Source: Melghirimyces profundicolus
Lineage (GTDB): Bacteria; Bacillota; Bacilli; Thermoactinomycetales; DSM-45169
Reading direction: 5' to 3'
DNA: 64,000 bases
Assembly (NCBI RefSeq): GCF_003054245.1
Contig: NZ_QBKR01000015.1
Span: 1-64,000, forward strand
Made by a program: the position numbers and the translations under genes. Positions 21,451 through 30,108 of the stretch are shown here, one piece after another (position 1 is the stretch's first letter; each line of letters begins with the position of its first letter). The notes below the pieces were generated by a model, which saw nothing but the letters and a program-made list of their open reading frames with translations, was not told where the DNA came from and did not search any database.

Positions 21451-21912
21451 ATGAGCCGTAAGGTGATTGAAGCGGTGGAGCAACTGGCCGAACCGATCCT
21501 TGATGAGGAAGGCTTGGAACTGTACGATACGGAATATACAAGGGAAGGGAATAACTGGTATCTCCGCGTATATATCGACCGTCCGGAAGGAAAAGTGGAT
21601 CTGGACGACTGCAGTCGTGTGAGCGAACGTCTCGGCGCGGAGTTGGACCGGGTGGACCCGGTTTCGGGTCAGTATTTTCTGGAGGTTTCGTCCCCGGGGG
21701 CCGAACGCCCGCTGAAAAAGCCGGGCCATTTCAAACAGGCGCTGGGAAAACGGATTTTTCTGACCACCTATGAACCGATCGACGGACGGAAGAAATTCGA
21801 GGGCACTCTGACCCGGTATACCCCGGAAAGCCTGACGATCGATCTTGAGGGAGATCCCGTCGAGATCCCTGTGGATAAAGTGGCCAAGGCGCGTCTGGTC
21901 CTCGTGTTTTAA
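21451..21912 (+). CDS. rimP: Ribosome maturation factor RimP
   Basis: 30S assembly factor. The 153-residue product contains EQLAEPILDEEGLELYD, the central DCSRVSERLGAELD and VSSPGAERPL motif and a C-terminal SH3-like domain. ATG 21451 is 8 nt after AAGGAGG; the longer upstream frame runs through the leader hairpin and is rejected. It opens the conserved rimP-nusA-rnpM-ylxQ-infB-ylxP-rbfA operon. Confidence 0.95.
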   Translation: MSRKVIEAVEQLAEPILDEEGLELYDTEYTREGNNWYLRVYIDRPEGKVDLDDCSRVSERLGAELDRVDPVSGQYFLEVSSPGAERPLKKPGHFKQALGKRIFLTTYEPIDGRKKFEGTLTRYTPESLTIDLEGDPVEIPVDKVAKARLVLVF

Positions 21913-21934
21913 TTGAAGGGAGGAGAAGAAAACG

Positions 21935-23152
21935 ATGAATGCGGAGTTCATCGAAGCCCTCAACCAGCTGGAGAAAGAGAAGGGCATCAGCAAAGAAGTG
22001 TTGATTGAGGCCATCGAGGCAGCGTTGATCTCGGCATATAAACGGAATTTCCATTCCGCACAGAACGTGCGGGTGGATATTGACCGGGATACGGGCCGGG
22101 TCCGGGTGTTTGCCCGAAAGACGGTGGTGGAAGAAGTTCTCGACCCCCGGCTGGAGATATCCGCCGACGCTGCCGCCGAAATCAACCCTTCCTATGAATT
22201 GGGGGACATTGTCGAAATTGAAGTGACCCCGGCGGATTTCGGCCGGATCGCCGCTCAGACCGCCAAACAGGTGGTCACCCAACGAATCCGGGAAGCGGAA
22301 CGCAACATCATCTATGAACAATTCGTGGACCGGGAAGAAGATATCGTGACCGGAGTGGTGCAGCGCTCCGACAACCGGCAATACTACATCGATCTGGGCC
22401 GTGTCGAGGCGTTGTTGCCCTTCCAGGAAACGATGCCGGGAGAACGATTTAAGCATAATGACCGGGTCAAAGCCTATATCACCCGTGTCGAGAAGTCGAC
22501 CAAAGGGCCCCAGGTCTTTGTTTCGAGAACGCATCCGGGCCTTCTGAAGCGTCTTTTCGAGCTGGAGGTCCCCGAGATTTTCGAGGGAATCGTGGAAATC
22601 CGTTCGGTGGCAAGGGAAGCGGGTCACCGTTCCAAAATTGCCGTCTCTTCCCGGGAAGAACAGGTGGACCCTGTCGGAGCCTGCGTGGGACATCGGGGGA
22701 TGCGCGTTCAGACCGTAGTGAATGAGTTGAGGGGAGAGAAGATCGACATCGTCCGCTGGTCGGAGGATCCGGTGGAATTTGTCTCCAACGCCCTCAGCCC
22801 TTCCAAAGTGGTGAGTGTCGATATCCGCGAGGATGAAAAAGTGGCCCGGGTGGTGGTTCCCGATCACCAACTTTCTCTGGCCATCGGAAAAGAAGGCCAA
22901 AATGCCCGCCTGGCGGCCAAACTGACGAACTGGAAAATCGATATCAAGAGTGAATCCGAAGCGGATCAGACAGAGGAAGAAGAAACCGAAATCCCCGACG
23001 GGGAGATCGTCGCTGAGGAAAGGGTGGAAACGGAAGCACCCGACGGGGAAATCGACGCCGAAGAAAGGGCGGAAACGGAACCCCGGGACGAATCCGAGGC
23101 GGCGGATGCCGCCGAGCCTTCTGACAGAGCCAAGGAAAAGGACGGGATTTGA
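21935..23152 (+). CDS. nusA: Transcription termination/antitermination factor NusA
   Basis: RNA polymerase-bound factor controlling pausing, termination and antitermination. The 405-residue product has the N-terminal polymerase-binding domain (1-125), an S1 domain (~135-200), and two KH domains (GACVGHRGMRVQTVVNEL; LAIGKEGQNARLAAKLTNW). After about residue 345 follows an acidic tail of ~60 residues with a 15-residue tandem duplication (PDGEIVAEERVETEA then PDGEIDAEERAETEP). The B. subtilis protein is ~370 residues and lacks this tail, so the extension is an oddity here. Confidence 0.96.
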   Translation: MNAEFIEALNQLEKEKGISKEVLIEAIEAALISAYKRNFHSAQNVRVDIDRDTGRVRVFARKTVVEEVLDPRLEISADAAAEINPSYELGDIVEIEVTPADFGRIAAQTAKQVVTQRIREAERNIIYEQFVDREEDIVTGVVQRSDNRQYYIDLGRVEALLPFQETMPGERFKHNDRVKAYITRVEKSTKGPQVFVSRTHPGLLKRLFELEVPEIFEGIVEIRSVAREAGHRSKIAVSSREEQVDPVGACVGHRGMRVQTVVNELRGEKIDIVRWSEDPVEFVSNALSPSKVVSVDIREDEKVARVVVPDHQLSLAIGKEGQNARLAAKLTNWKIDIKSESEADQTEEEETEIPDGEIVAEERVETEAPDGEIDAEERAETEPRDESEAADAAEPSDRAKEKDGI

Positions 23153-23187
23153 CCGTCCGGCTATCTTTGTGAGGAGGTGGGTGGAGC

Positions 23188-23466
23188 ATGAAAAAGAGAA
23201 AAACGCCGATGAGAAAGTGCGTGGCTTCCCAGGAGCTGTACCCGAAAAAAGATCTGATTCGGGTGGTTCGCACACCGGAAAACGAGATTGAAATCGATCC
23301 CACCGGGAAAAAATCCGGCCGGGGAGCGTACATCTGCGCCAAAGAGGAATACGTGGAACTGGCAAAAAAGAAACGGGCGCTGGATCGGGCGCTGAAGACC
23401 AAAGTGGGCGAGGAAGTCTACCAGCGGTTACGTGAATACATCGCGACGGGAAAAACCGATGGATAA
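23188..23466 (+). CDS. rnpM: YlxR family protein, RNase P modulator RnpM
   Basis: Small basic RNA-binding protein of the DUF448 family; the B. subtilis homologue has been described as modulating RNase P. The 92-residue product has the family pattern RKCVASQELYPKKDLIRVV and GRGAYICAKEEYVELAKKKRALDRAL. ATG 23188 follows GAGGAGGTGGGTGG. It overlaps the next gene ylxQ by 8 bp. Confidence 0.93.
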   Translation: MKKRKTPMRKCVASQELYPKKDLIRVVRTPENEIEIDPTGKKSGRGAYICAKEEYVELAKKKRALDRALKTKVGEEVYQRLREYIATGKTDG

Positions 23467-23755
23467 AGTGCACCAGATGCTGGGGATGGCGATGCGTGCC
23501 GGCAAAGTGGTCTCCGGGGAAGAGCAGGTGGTTTCCGCGATCCGGTCCGGAGCGGCTTCCCTCGTTTTCCTCTCCGATGACGCCGCATCCAACGCCAGAA
23601 AGAAAATCACGGACAAATGCACCCACTATCGAGTGCCCTTGGTGACGGTCGGTTCGCGGGAGGCTCTGGGCAGAGCGATCGGAAAGCCGGAACGGGTGAC
23701 CGTCGCCGTGACCGATCCCGGTTTTGCCGATGCCATGCGGAAGTGGTGCGAGTAA
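23459..23755 (+). CDS. ylxQ: L7Ae-family K-turn-binding protein YlxQ
   Basis: Ribosomal L7Ae/L30e-like protein that binds kink-turn RNA; the precise role is not established. The 98-residue product begins MDKVHQMLGMAMRAGKVVSGEEQV and contains LVFLSDDAASNARKKITDKC, the family's RNA-binding segment. ATG 23459 lies inside the rnpM end, giving an 8-bp overlap and likely coupling. The usual position is between rnpM and infB. Confidence 0.92.
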   Translation: MDKVHQMLGMAMRAGKVVSGEEQVVSAIRSGAASLVFLSDDAASNARKKITDKCTHYRVPLVTVGSREALGRAIGKPERVTVAVTDPGFADAMRKWCE

Positions 23756-23773
23756 CTGACGGGGGTGAGCAAT

Positions 23774-25996
23774 GTGGCGAAAATCCGCGTTTATGAATAC
23801 GCCAAAAAAATGAATATGAGCAGCAAGGAAATCCTGACCATCTTAAAACGCCTGAACGTACCGGTCAACAACCATATGAGTGTGATGGACGATGAGATGG
23901 TCAACAAGGTGGAGAAATTTTTCAAAGACGTGAAACAGGGGGCGGAGAAATCGGAACCGAAAACCAAGAACAAGCCGAAAGCGGCCAAGCAGGAAGAGAA
24001 AACGAACCGCACCGGTGGAAGCCAGAAACAGGGGAACGGACAAAACCGGAACCGGGGGAACAAGTCCAAAGGAGGAGGCCAAGTTGCTGCGCAACACGCG
24101 GGAGGCAGGGACCGCCGGCGCAACCGGGGAAGCGGGAACCCTTCCGCCAACCGGGGAGGCAAAGGTGGAAACCGCGGCCGCGGCCGCAAAGGACGGCGAT
24201 CCGATCGCAGGAACCCGCAACACCGTGAAAAGCAGGCTCCCGTCCTGCCCGCGGAGATTGAAGTTTCCGGTCCGATGACGGTCGGAGAGTTGGCGCGCCT
24301 GTTGCGCCGGGAGGCCTCGGAAGTGATCAAAAAGCTGATGACTCTGGGGACAATGGCCACCATCAACCAGGAAATCGATGTGGATACCATCACCCTCGTT
24401 TCCGAGGAATTCGGCGTCAAAGTGAACTACAAAGAAGTCATCGATGAGTCCGCCTTCGAAGAACTGGAAGAACACGATGACCCCGAAACCCTCCGGGAAC
24501 GTCCGCCGGTCGTAACCATCATGGGGCATGTGGACCACGGAAAAACCACTCTTTTGGATACGATCCGCAAAACGAAAGTGACCGCCGGTGAAGCGGGCGG
24601 CATCACCCAACACATCGGAGCCTACCAGGTGGTATCCAACGATAAGAAAATCACTTTTCTGGACACCCCCGGTCACGCGGCATTTACCACCATGCGCGCA
24701 CGCGGTGCTCAGGTGACGGACATCACCATCCTCGTGATCGCTGCCGACGACGGCGTGATGCCCCAAACCGTGGAAGCGATCAATCATGCCAAGGCCGCCG
24801 ATGTCCCCATCATCGTGGCCATGAATAAGATGGATAAACCGGAGGCCAATCCCGACCGCGTCAAACAGCAACTGACGGAACACGGGCTGATTCCGGAAGA
24901 TTGGGGCGGAGACAATATTTTCGTGCCGGTTTCCGCTGTTACCGGTGAGGGGATCGACGAGCTTCTGGAAATGATTCTTCTGGTGGCCGAAGTTCAGGAA
25001 TACAAAGCCAATCCGGATAAACGGGCCCGGGGCATCGTCATCGAAGCGGAGCTGGACAAAGGACGCGGCGCCGTCGCCCGCCTGCTGGTCCAAAACGGAA
25101 CCCTGAAGGTGGGGGACGCCCTTGTGGCCGGGACCCACTTCGGAAAAGTGCGGGCCATGATCAACGACCGCGGGCAACGGGTGAAAAGCGCGGAACCGTC
25201 CATGCCTGTCGAGGTGCTTGGTCTTTCCGACGTGCCGGAGGCCGGTGATCCCTTCATCGTTTACCAGGACGAGAAAAAAGCAAGGGAGATCGCTGCCCGC
25301 CGGGCGGAGAAGAAACGTCAGGAAGAGCTGGGAGCCACCACTCGGGTCACCCTGGATGATCTGTACAAACAGATCCGTGAAGGCGAAATGAAAGATCTGA
25401 ACGTGATCATCAAAGCGGACGTCCAGGGATCTGTGGAAGCGTTGCGCGGATCTTTTGAGAAGATCGAAGTGGAAGGCGTCCGGGTCAACATCATTCACTC
25501 CGGGGTCGGTGCCATCACGGAATCCGATGTCACCCTGGCTTCCGCCTCCAATGCGATCATCGTCGGCTTTAATGTACGCCCCGAACCCCAGGCACGCGTG
25601 GCGGCGGAACAGGACAAAGTGGATATCCGCCTGTATCGGGTGATCTACGACGCCATTGAAGAAATCGAATCCGCCATGAAGGGAATGCTGGATCCGGAAT
25701 ACCGGAACAAAATGGTGGGACGCGCCGAAGTCCGGCAAACCTTCAAAGTGTCCAAAGTGGGGACCATTGCCGGCTGCTATGTAACGGAAGGCAAGATCGT
25801 CCGTGACGGCAAGGCACAGTTAATCCGCGACGGCGTGGTGATCCACGAAGGCGACATCGATACCCTCAAACGCTATAAGGATGACGCCAAGGAAGTGTCC
25901 CAAGGTTACGAGTGCGGCGTCACCCTGAAGAATTACAACGATATTAAAGAGGGCGATATCATCGAAGTGTTTGTCCTGGAAGAAGTGGAGCGGTAA
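23774..25996 (+). CDS. infB: Translation initiation factor IF-2
   Basis: GTPase that delivers initiator tRNA to the 30S subunit. The ~740-residue product has an N-terminal domain ([22 protein letters not shown]), a basic, low-complexity linker rich in G, N, R, K (about 55-155), a second N2 domain, and the G domain with GHVDHGKTT (~251), [14 protein letters not shown] and SAVTGEG, followed by domains II-IV. The start chosen is GTG 23774, 5 nt after GGGGGTGA; an in-frame GTG at 23765 overlaps that site. Confidence 0.97.
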   Translation: MAKIRVYEYAKKMNMSSKEILTILKRLNVPVNNHMSVMDDEMVNKVEKFFKDVKQGAEKSEPKTKNKPKAAKQEEKTNRTGGSQKQGNGQNRNRGNKSKGGGQVAAQHAGGRDRRRNRGSGNPSANRGGKGGNRGRGRKGRRSDRRNPQHREKQAPVLPAEIEVSGPMTVGELARLLRREASEVIKKLMTLGTMATINQEIDVDTITLVSEEFGVKVNYKEVIDESAFEELEEHDDPETLRERPPVVTIMGHVDHGKTTLLDTIRKTKVTAGEAGGITQHIGAYQVVSNDKKITFLDTPGHAAFTTMRARGAQVTDITILVIAADDGVMPQTVEAINHAKAADVPIIVAMNKMDKPEANPDRVKQQLTEHGLIPEDWGGDNIFVPVSAVTGEGIDELLEMILLVAEVQEYKANPDKRARGIVIEAELDKGRGAVARLLVQNGTLKVGDALVAGTHFGKVRAMINDRGQRVKSAEPSMPVEVLGLSDVPEAGDPFIVYQDEKKAREIAARRAEKKRQEELGATTRVTLDDLYKQIREGEMKDLNVIIKADVQGSVEALRGSFEKIEVEGVRVNIIHSGVGAITESDVTLASASNAIIVGFNVRPEPQARVAAEQDKVDIRLYRVIYDAIEEIESAMKGMLDPEYRNKMVGRAEVRQTFKVSKVGTIAGCYVTEGKIVRDGKAQLIRDGVVIHEGDIDTLKRYKDDAKEVSQGYECGVTLKNYNDIKEGDIIEVFVLEEVER

Positions 25997-26002
25997 CGTT
26001 CC

Positions 26003-26284
26003 ATGCATGTCGGTGTTTTGGACTGCCGTTGTAAGATCCTGGGTTCCACCTCGCTCAAGGAGAAGCGCCGGGCGGTCAAAAGCGGGCTTTCCCGAATCCG
26101 TCACCGGCTCAACCTGTCCGCATCCGAGGTGGGTTCCCAGGATGACCGGCAGTGGGCCGACCTGGCGATCGCGGGGGTCGGAAGCGACAGAAGCATCGTG
26201 GAGAAGGAACTGCGGGAAGCCATGCGTCTCTTGGAAACCATCGACGGTATGGAGATCGTCGAGGCGGAGATCGCCTTCCTGTAA
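26003..26284 (+). CDS. ylxP: DUF503 family protein YlxP
   Basis: Conserved small protein of unknown biochemical role, almost always between infB and rbfA. The 93-residue product has the DUF503 features HVGVLDCRCKILGSTSLKEKRRAVKS and DDRQWADLAIAGVGSD. The ATG is 6 bp after infB; the binding site is weak (GAGCGG overlapping the infB end), suggesting translational coupling. Confidence 0.93.
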   Translation: MHVGVLDCRCKILGSTSLKEKRRAVKSGLSRIRHRLNLSASEVGSQDDRQWADLAIAGVGSDRSIVEKELREAMRLLETIDGMEIVEAEIAFL

Positions 26285-26335
26285 CGAGAGGAAACTTTTC
26301 GTTCCGTCAAGAGTGGCGAACAGGAGGTGTCGGCG

Positions 26336-26695
26336 TTGGCGCGCATTCGGGCGAGTCGAGTCGGCGAACAGGTGAAAAAGGAATTGAGCCATGTGTTACA
26401 ACATGAAATGAAGGATCCCCGGGTCGGATTCGTGACGGTGACTGCCGTTGAGATGAGCGGGGACCTGCAGCAGGCGAAGGTGTTCATCAGCGTTCTCGGA
26501 GACGAGGAGCAGAAAAAACAGACCCTGAGGGGTCTGGATAAAGCCAAAGGGTACCTCAGGACGGAGATCGGAAGGCGGGTTCAGCTCCGTCACACTCCGG
26601 AACTGATCTTCAAGTTTGACGAATCGATCGAACACGGCCAACACATTTCCAAATTGCTGGAAGAAGTGAACCGCAATGACCCCGAACCGGAGTGA
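26336..26695 (+). CDS. rbfA: Ribosome-binding factor A
   Basis: Late 16S rRNA processing and 30S assembly factor with a KH-like fold. The 119-residue product starts [20 protein letters not shown] and contains [28 protein letters not shown]. The start is TTG at 26336, 6 nt after a perfect AGGAGGTG; a GTG at 26327 lies inside that site and is not usable. It overlaps the next gene by 20 bp. Confidence 0.95.
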   Translation: MARIRASRVGEQVKKELSHVLQHEMKDPRVGFVTVTAVEMSGDLQQAKVFISVLGDEEQKKQTLRGLDKAKGYLRTEIGRRVQLRHTPELIFKFDESIEHGQHISKLLEEVNRNDPEPE

Positions 26696-27671
26696 GGATT
26701 TCAAGCGTGCAACTGCTTTTGTGACGGGGGAGGGACCCTATTTGGTGGTCTCCCACATTCACCCGGACGGGGACGCGATCGGATCCACCCTGGCCGTCGG
26801 ACGGGTTCTGAGCAAATTGGGCAAGGCGGTGGTGATGGTCAATGAATCCCCTGTTCCCCATAAGTTTCGGTTTCTTCCCGGAGCCGGCGAGATCCGTTCT
26901 CCGGAGGAGGCGAAAAGCGCCGCCCCCTACCGCCGGGTGATCGCTGTCGATGTGGCCGATGCGGAACGGATGGGGCAAGTACGGCCTTTGTTGGCCGATG
27001 ATGCCGAAGTGCTGAATATCGACCACCACCCCACCAATGACCGGTTCGGCACGGTCAACTTGGTGGAACCCGATGCTGCCGCCACGGCCGAGATCCTGTG
27101 TCGTTGGTCCGAAGGACTCGGGGTGGAATGGGATCCGTCATTGGCTGCCTGCCTTTATACCGGTCTTCTCACAGACACCGGCGGTTTTCGTTATTCCAAC
27201 ACCACACCGGAGGTATTGGAACGTGCCTCCGATCTGCTCCGCCACGGAGTGGACCCCGGAGAGGTTGCCGACCGCGTCATCGAGACGGTGACCCGGGAAC
27301 AGCTGGCGATCCTCCGCCGTGCGCTGGACACCCTTTCTTTTTCCGAGCAGGGGAAGGTGAGCTGGATGTGGTTGACCCAGAGGGATTTTCAGGAGACCGG
27401 TGCCAAGGAAGAAGATCTGGACGGGATCGTCAATTATGCCCGCAATGTGGCCGGTGTGGATGTCGGCATTCTGTTCCGTGAAACCGCGGAGGGAACGGTG
27501 AAGGCCAGCCTTCGTTCCCGCGAAATCGTGGATGTGGGGGAACTGGCTCAGTCCCTGGGCGGAGGAGGACACGCCCGAGCGGCGGGTTGTAACTTGAGGG
27601 GGAACCGAAAAGAGGCGGAGCGGGCGATTTTGGATCGGGTAGCCGCCGCTTTGAGACGGGGGGGATGCTGA
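26676..27671 (+). CDS. nrnA: DHH/DHHA1 phosphoesterase NrnA (oligoribonuclease/pAp phosphatase)
   Basis: Degrades short RNA oligonucleotides and 3'-phosphoadenosine 5'-phosphate. The 331-residue product shows the DHH motifs [12 protein letters not shown] (~25-36), [19 protein letters not shown] (~112-120) and [11 protein letters not shown], then the DHHA1 substrate motif [10 protein letters not shown] near the end. It starts within rbfA and ends within the truB start, so the rbfA-nrnA-truB genes are tightly coupled. Confidence 0.94.
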   Translation: MTPNRSEDFKRATAFVTGEGPYLVVSHIHPDGDAIGSTLAVGRVLSKLGKAVVMVNESPVPHKFRFLPGAGEIRSPEEAKSAAPYRRVIAVDVADAERMGQVRPLLADDAEVLNIDHHPTNDRFGTVNLVEPDAAATAEILCRWSEGLGVEWDPSLAACLYTGLLTDTGGFRYSNTTPEVLERASDLLRHGVDPGEVADRVIETVTREQLAILRRALDTLSFSEQGKVSWMWLTQRDFQETGAKEEDLDGIVNYARNVAGVDVGILFRETAEGTVKASLRSREIVDVGELAQSLGGGGHARAAGCNLRGNRKEAERAILDRVAAALRRGGC

Positions 27672-28585
27672 TGTTGCACGGGGTAATTCCCGTCCGGAAG
27701 GCCAGAGGGATGACCTCCCATGATGTCGTGAGCCGAATCCGCCGCCTGGCGGGCCAGAAAAAGGTGGGGCACACCGGCACCCTGGATCCGGAGGTGGAAG
27801 GTGTGCTCCCTGTCTGTCTGGGACAAGCCACCCGTATTGCCGAATACATTCAGGAGTTGCCGAAACGATACCGGGGGACGATGACATTGGGCTCGGCCAC
27901 CGACACCCAGGATCAGACAGGCCGGGTGGTGGAGGAAAGAGAAGTCGGATCCCTCGATCCTGAGGAGATCGATGAAGTGTTCCGGCGGTTCACCGGTGAA
28001 ATCGAACAGATCCCCCCTATGTTTTCCGCCGTCAAGGTGGGAGGCCGGAAACTCTATGAATGGGCACGGGAAGGCAGGGAAGTCCCTCGGAAACCCCGGA
28101 AGGTCACCATCCACTCCCTTCGAAGGATCGGAATGGAAAAGGGAAAACAGCCTCGGATCCATTTCGACGTCCAGTGTTCCAAAGGGACTTATGTGAGAAC
28201 CCTCTGTGTGGACCTGGGCAGGGCGCTGGGGTATCCCGCCCACATGTCCGGCCTGATCCGGACCGAAAGCGGCCCTTTTTCCCTGGAGGACGCCCGTTCA
28301 CTGGAAGAATTGGAATCCATGGCGGAAAACGGGGAATTGGACCGGGCTCTGACCGGGATCGGGGAAGCTCTCGGCCATCTCCCAGCCGTCATGGTTCCCC
28401 GGGAAACGTTCCCCGATGTGATGAATGGGAGACCTCTCGGAATGGAGGAACAGAAAGAAGAACAAGGGCCCGTCCCGGTGGGGACCCTTTTCCGGGTTTA
28501 CACCGACGACGGCCGGTTTTGTGCCCTGTACACCCTGAAAGACAAATCCAAGGCGATTCCTGTAAAAGTGTTTCGGGTCAGGTGA
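27665..28585 (+). CDS. truB: tRNA pseudouridine(55) synthase
   Basis: Makes pseudouridine 55 in the T-loop of tRNAs. The 306-residue product has the catalytic motif GHTGTLDPEVEG with nucleophile D41, plus KRYRGTMTLGSATDTQD and VQCSKGTYVRTLC. Two in-frame ATGs lie close together (27665, 27671), both overlapping the end of nrnA and served by GGGGGGG. It ends in GTGA/ATG contact with ribF. Confidence 0.95.
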   Translation: MLMLHGVIPVRKARGMTSHDVVSRIRRLAGQKKVGHTGTLDPEVEGVLPVCLGQATRIAEYIQELPKRYRGTMTLGSATDTQDQTGRVVEEREVGSLDPEEIDEVFRRFTGEIEQIPPMFSAVKVGGRKLYEWAREGREVPRKPRKVTIHSLRRIGMEKGKQPRIHFDVQCSKGTYVRTLCVDLGRALGYPAHMSGLIRTESGPFSLEDARSLEELESMAENGELDRALTGIGEALGHLPAVMVPRETFPDVMNGRPLGMEEQKEEQGPVPVGTLFRVYTDDGRFCALYTLKDKSKAIPVKVFRVR

Positions 28586-28593
28586 ATCAATTG

Positions 28594-29538
28594 ATGGAAA
28601 CCATCCATTTGTCGTATCCCTTCAAGCAAAAAGGATCTTTTCCTCCCGTCTCCCTTGCGATCGGTTATTTCGACGGAGTGCACCGGGGGCACCGGACCGT
28701 GATCGAAAAAGCACGGAGGTTCGCAACGGCTATTGGGACGACCCCGGCAGTGATGACCTTTCATCCCCATCCGAGGGAAGTGCTGGGCAAGGCCGAAGTT
28801 ACCCGGTACCTCACCCCCCTTCCCGAAAAGCTGAAACGCTTCGAAGAATTAGGGGTGGACAGGGTTTATGTGATGCGTTTTGACCGTGAGCTGGCCGCCC
28901 GGACCAAGGAGCAGTTTGTCGAGGAAGTGCTGCTCCCCTTGGAAGTGAAATCGGTGGCGGTGGGATACAACTTCACCTTCGGCAGGGGGGCGGAAGGAAA
29001 AGCGGAGGACCTCGCCCGCCTCGGGGCGGACCGGTTCCGGGTGGAAGTGGTCCAGCCGGTCCGCGGAAACGGAGGGTCCTTCAGCAGCACCCGGGTCCGG
29101 GAAGCGTTGGGGGAAGGCCGGGTTTCCGAAGCGGCGGAAATCCTCGGCCGTCCCTATTCCCTCTGGGGAAGAGTGACGGTGGGGGACCGACGGGGACGGA
29201 AAATCGGTTTTCCCACCGCAAACCTCCGGTTGGAGGAGCCTTTTCTCGTTCCCGCCACGGGAGTTTACATCGTCCGGGTCAAAGTGGGAGCGCGAATCCA
29301 TCACGGGATGATGAACATCGGGTTTCGTCCCACGTTTGACGACCCCGAACCGAAAAAAACCCTGGAGGTCCATCTGTTCGATGTGAATGAAGATCTCTAC
29401 GGTTTCCGGATGGAAGTGCAGTTCCTCCGGCATCTCAGAAACGAAGTCCGCTTTGATTCGGTGGAATCCCTGATCGACCAGCTCAAAAGCGACGAACGGG
29501 AGGCACGGGATTGGTTGAAAAACCAAAATCGTTTTTGA
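28594..29538 (+). CDS. ribF: Bifunctional riboflavin kinase / FAD synthetase
   Basis: Converts riboflavin to FMN and FAD. The 314-residue product has an N-terminal FMN adenylyltransferase domain (AIGYFDGVHRGHRTVI; GYNFTFGRGAEG; STRVREAL) and a C-terminal riboflavin kinase domain (RKIGFPTANLRL; GVYIVRVKV; MNIGFRPTF). ATG 28594 is 8 nt after AGGTGA at the truB stop; GTG 28582 and TTG 28591 are alternatives. A much longer frame runs back into truB but is only an out-of-frame shadow of it. Confidence 0.95.
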   Translation: METIHLSYPFKQKGSFPPVSLAIGYFDGVHRGHRTVIEKARRFATAIGTTPAVMTFHPHPREVLGKAEVTRYLTPLPEKLKRFEELGVDRVYVMRFDRELAARTKEQFVEEVLLPLEVKSVAVGYNFTFGRGAEGKAEDLARLGADRFRVEVVQPVRGNGGSFSSTRVREALGEGRVSEAAEILGRPYSLWGRVTVGDRRGRKIGFPTANLRLEEPFLVPATGVYIVRVKVGARIHHGMMNIGFRPTFDDPEPKKTLEVHLFDVNEDLYGFRMEVQFLRHLRNEVRFDSVESLIDQLKSDEREARDWLKNQNRF

Positions 29539-29549
29539 GCAAGGACTCA

Positions 29550-29578
29550 TTTACTCCAACACTCTTCTATGATATACT
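29550..29578 (+). promoter_or_regulatory. Promoter of rpsO
   Basis: TTTACT (29550-29555), 17-bp spacer, TATACT (29573-29578). The predicted start near 29585 coincides with the first base of the GTGTCG that pairs near the rpsO binding site. Confidence 0.55.
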
Positions 29579-29584
29579 GATCAA

Positions 29585-29703
29585 GTGTCGGTTGGGATGG
29601 ATCCCAGCCGGTCTACGTTTTCATGCGCAAAACAACCCTGGCGTGGATCATCGACTGCCTCGGCGATGGCCTGGGCCACGGGGGTTTTCGACACAAGGAG
29701 GTG
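29585..29703 (+). promoter_or_regulatory. Structured rpsO leader, candidate S15 autoregulation site
   Basis: The leader begins with GTGTCG (29585-29590), which is complementary to CGACAC (29689-29694) directly next to the Shine-Dalgarno AAGGAGGTG. The same 5' end also forms a competing hairpin CGGTTGGGA / TCCCAGCCG (29589-29610). S15 mRNAs in many bacteria carry autoregulatory leaders; the competing pairings here fit that idea but are not proof. Confidence 0.5.
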
Positions 29704-29709
29704 AAAGGG

Positions 29710-29979
29710 ATGAGTCTGTCCCTGGAACGGAAGCGGGAAATTATCAACGAGTTCAAAACGCACGAGAACGATACCGGATCTCCCGAAGTTCAAATCGCAA
29801 TCCTGACACACCGGATCAACGAACTGAACGAACACCTCCGGGAGCACAAGAAGGATCATCATTCCCGCCGCGGGCTTCTGAAGATGGTCGGGCAACGCCG
29901 CAACCTGCTCAACTATCTGAAGAAAAACGACATTCAGCGGTATCGGGTGCTGATTCAAAAATTGGGCTTGCGCCGGTAA
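29710..29979 (+). CDS. rpsO: 30S ribosomal protein S15
   Basis: Primary binding protein of the 16S central domain. The 89-residue product shows the S15 pattern: [61 protein letters not shown] 29710 follows AAGGAGGTGAAAGGG; the longer upstream frame is the structured leader. It has its own promoter, leader and terminator, and pnp follows, as in most bacteria. Confidence 0.97.
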   Translation: MSLSLERKREIINEFKTHENDTGSPEVQIAILTHRINELNEHLREHKKDHHSRRGLLKMVGQRRNLLNYLKKNDIQRYRVLIQKLGLRR

Positions 29980-29990
29980 CGAAGGACAAA

Positions 29991-30014
29991 AGCGGGGAGA
30001 ATCCCCGCTTTTTT
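29991..30014 (+). terminator. Terminator of rpsO
   Basis: AGCGGGGA / TCCCCGCT stem with a three-base loop and a run of Ts. Confidence 0.9.
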
Positions 30015-30108
30015 CAATCAGCCCCCCTCTAAAAGCCCCGATGGAAGGAAATAATGCTACCATGAAGAAGGTATATGTGCGTGTACGAGAGGAGGATTAA
30101 GAGCGTAG

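Noticed and set aside
28060-28593. Extended RibF start inside truB
   Set aside because: Out-of-frame shadow of truB; ATG 28594 with AGGTGA gives the normal RibF length.
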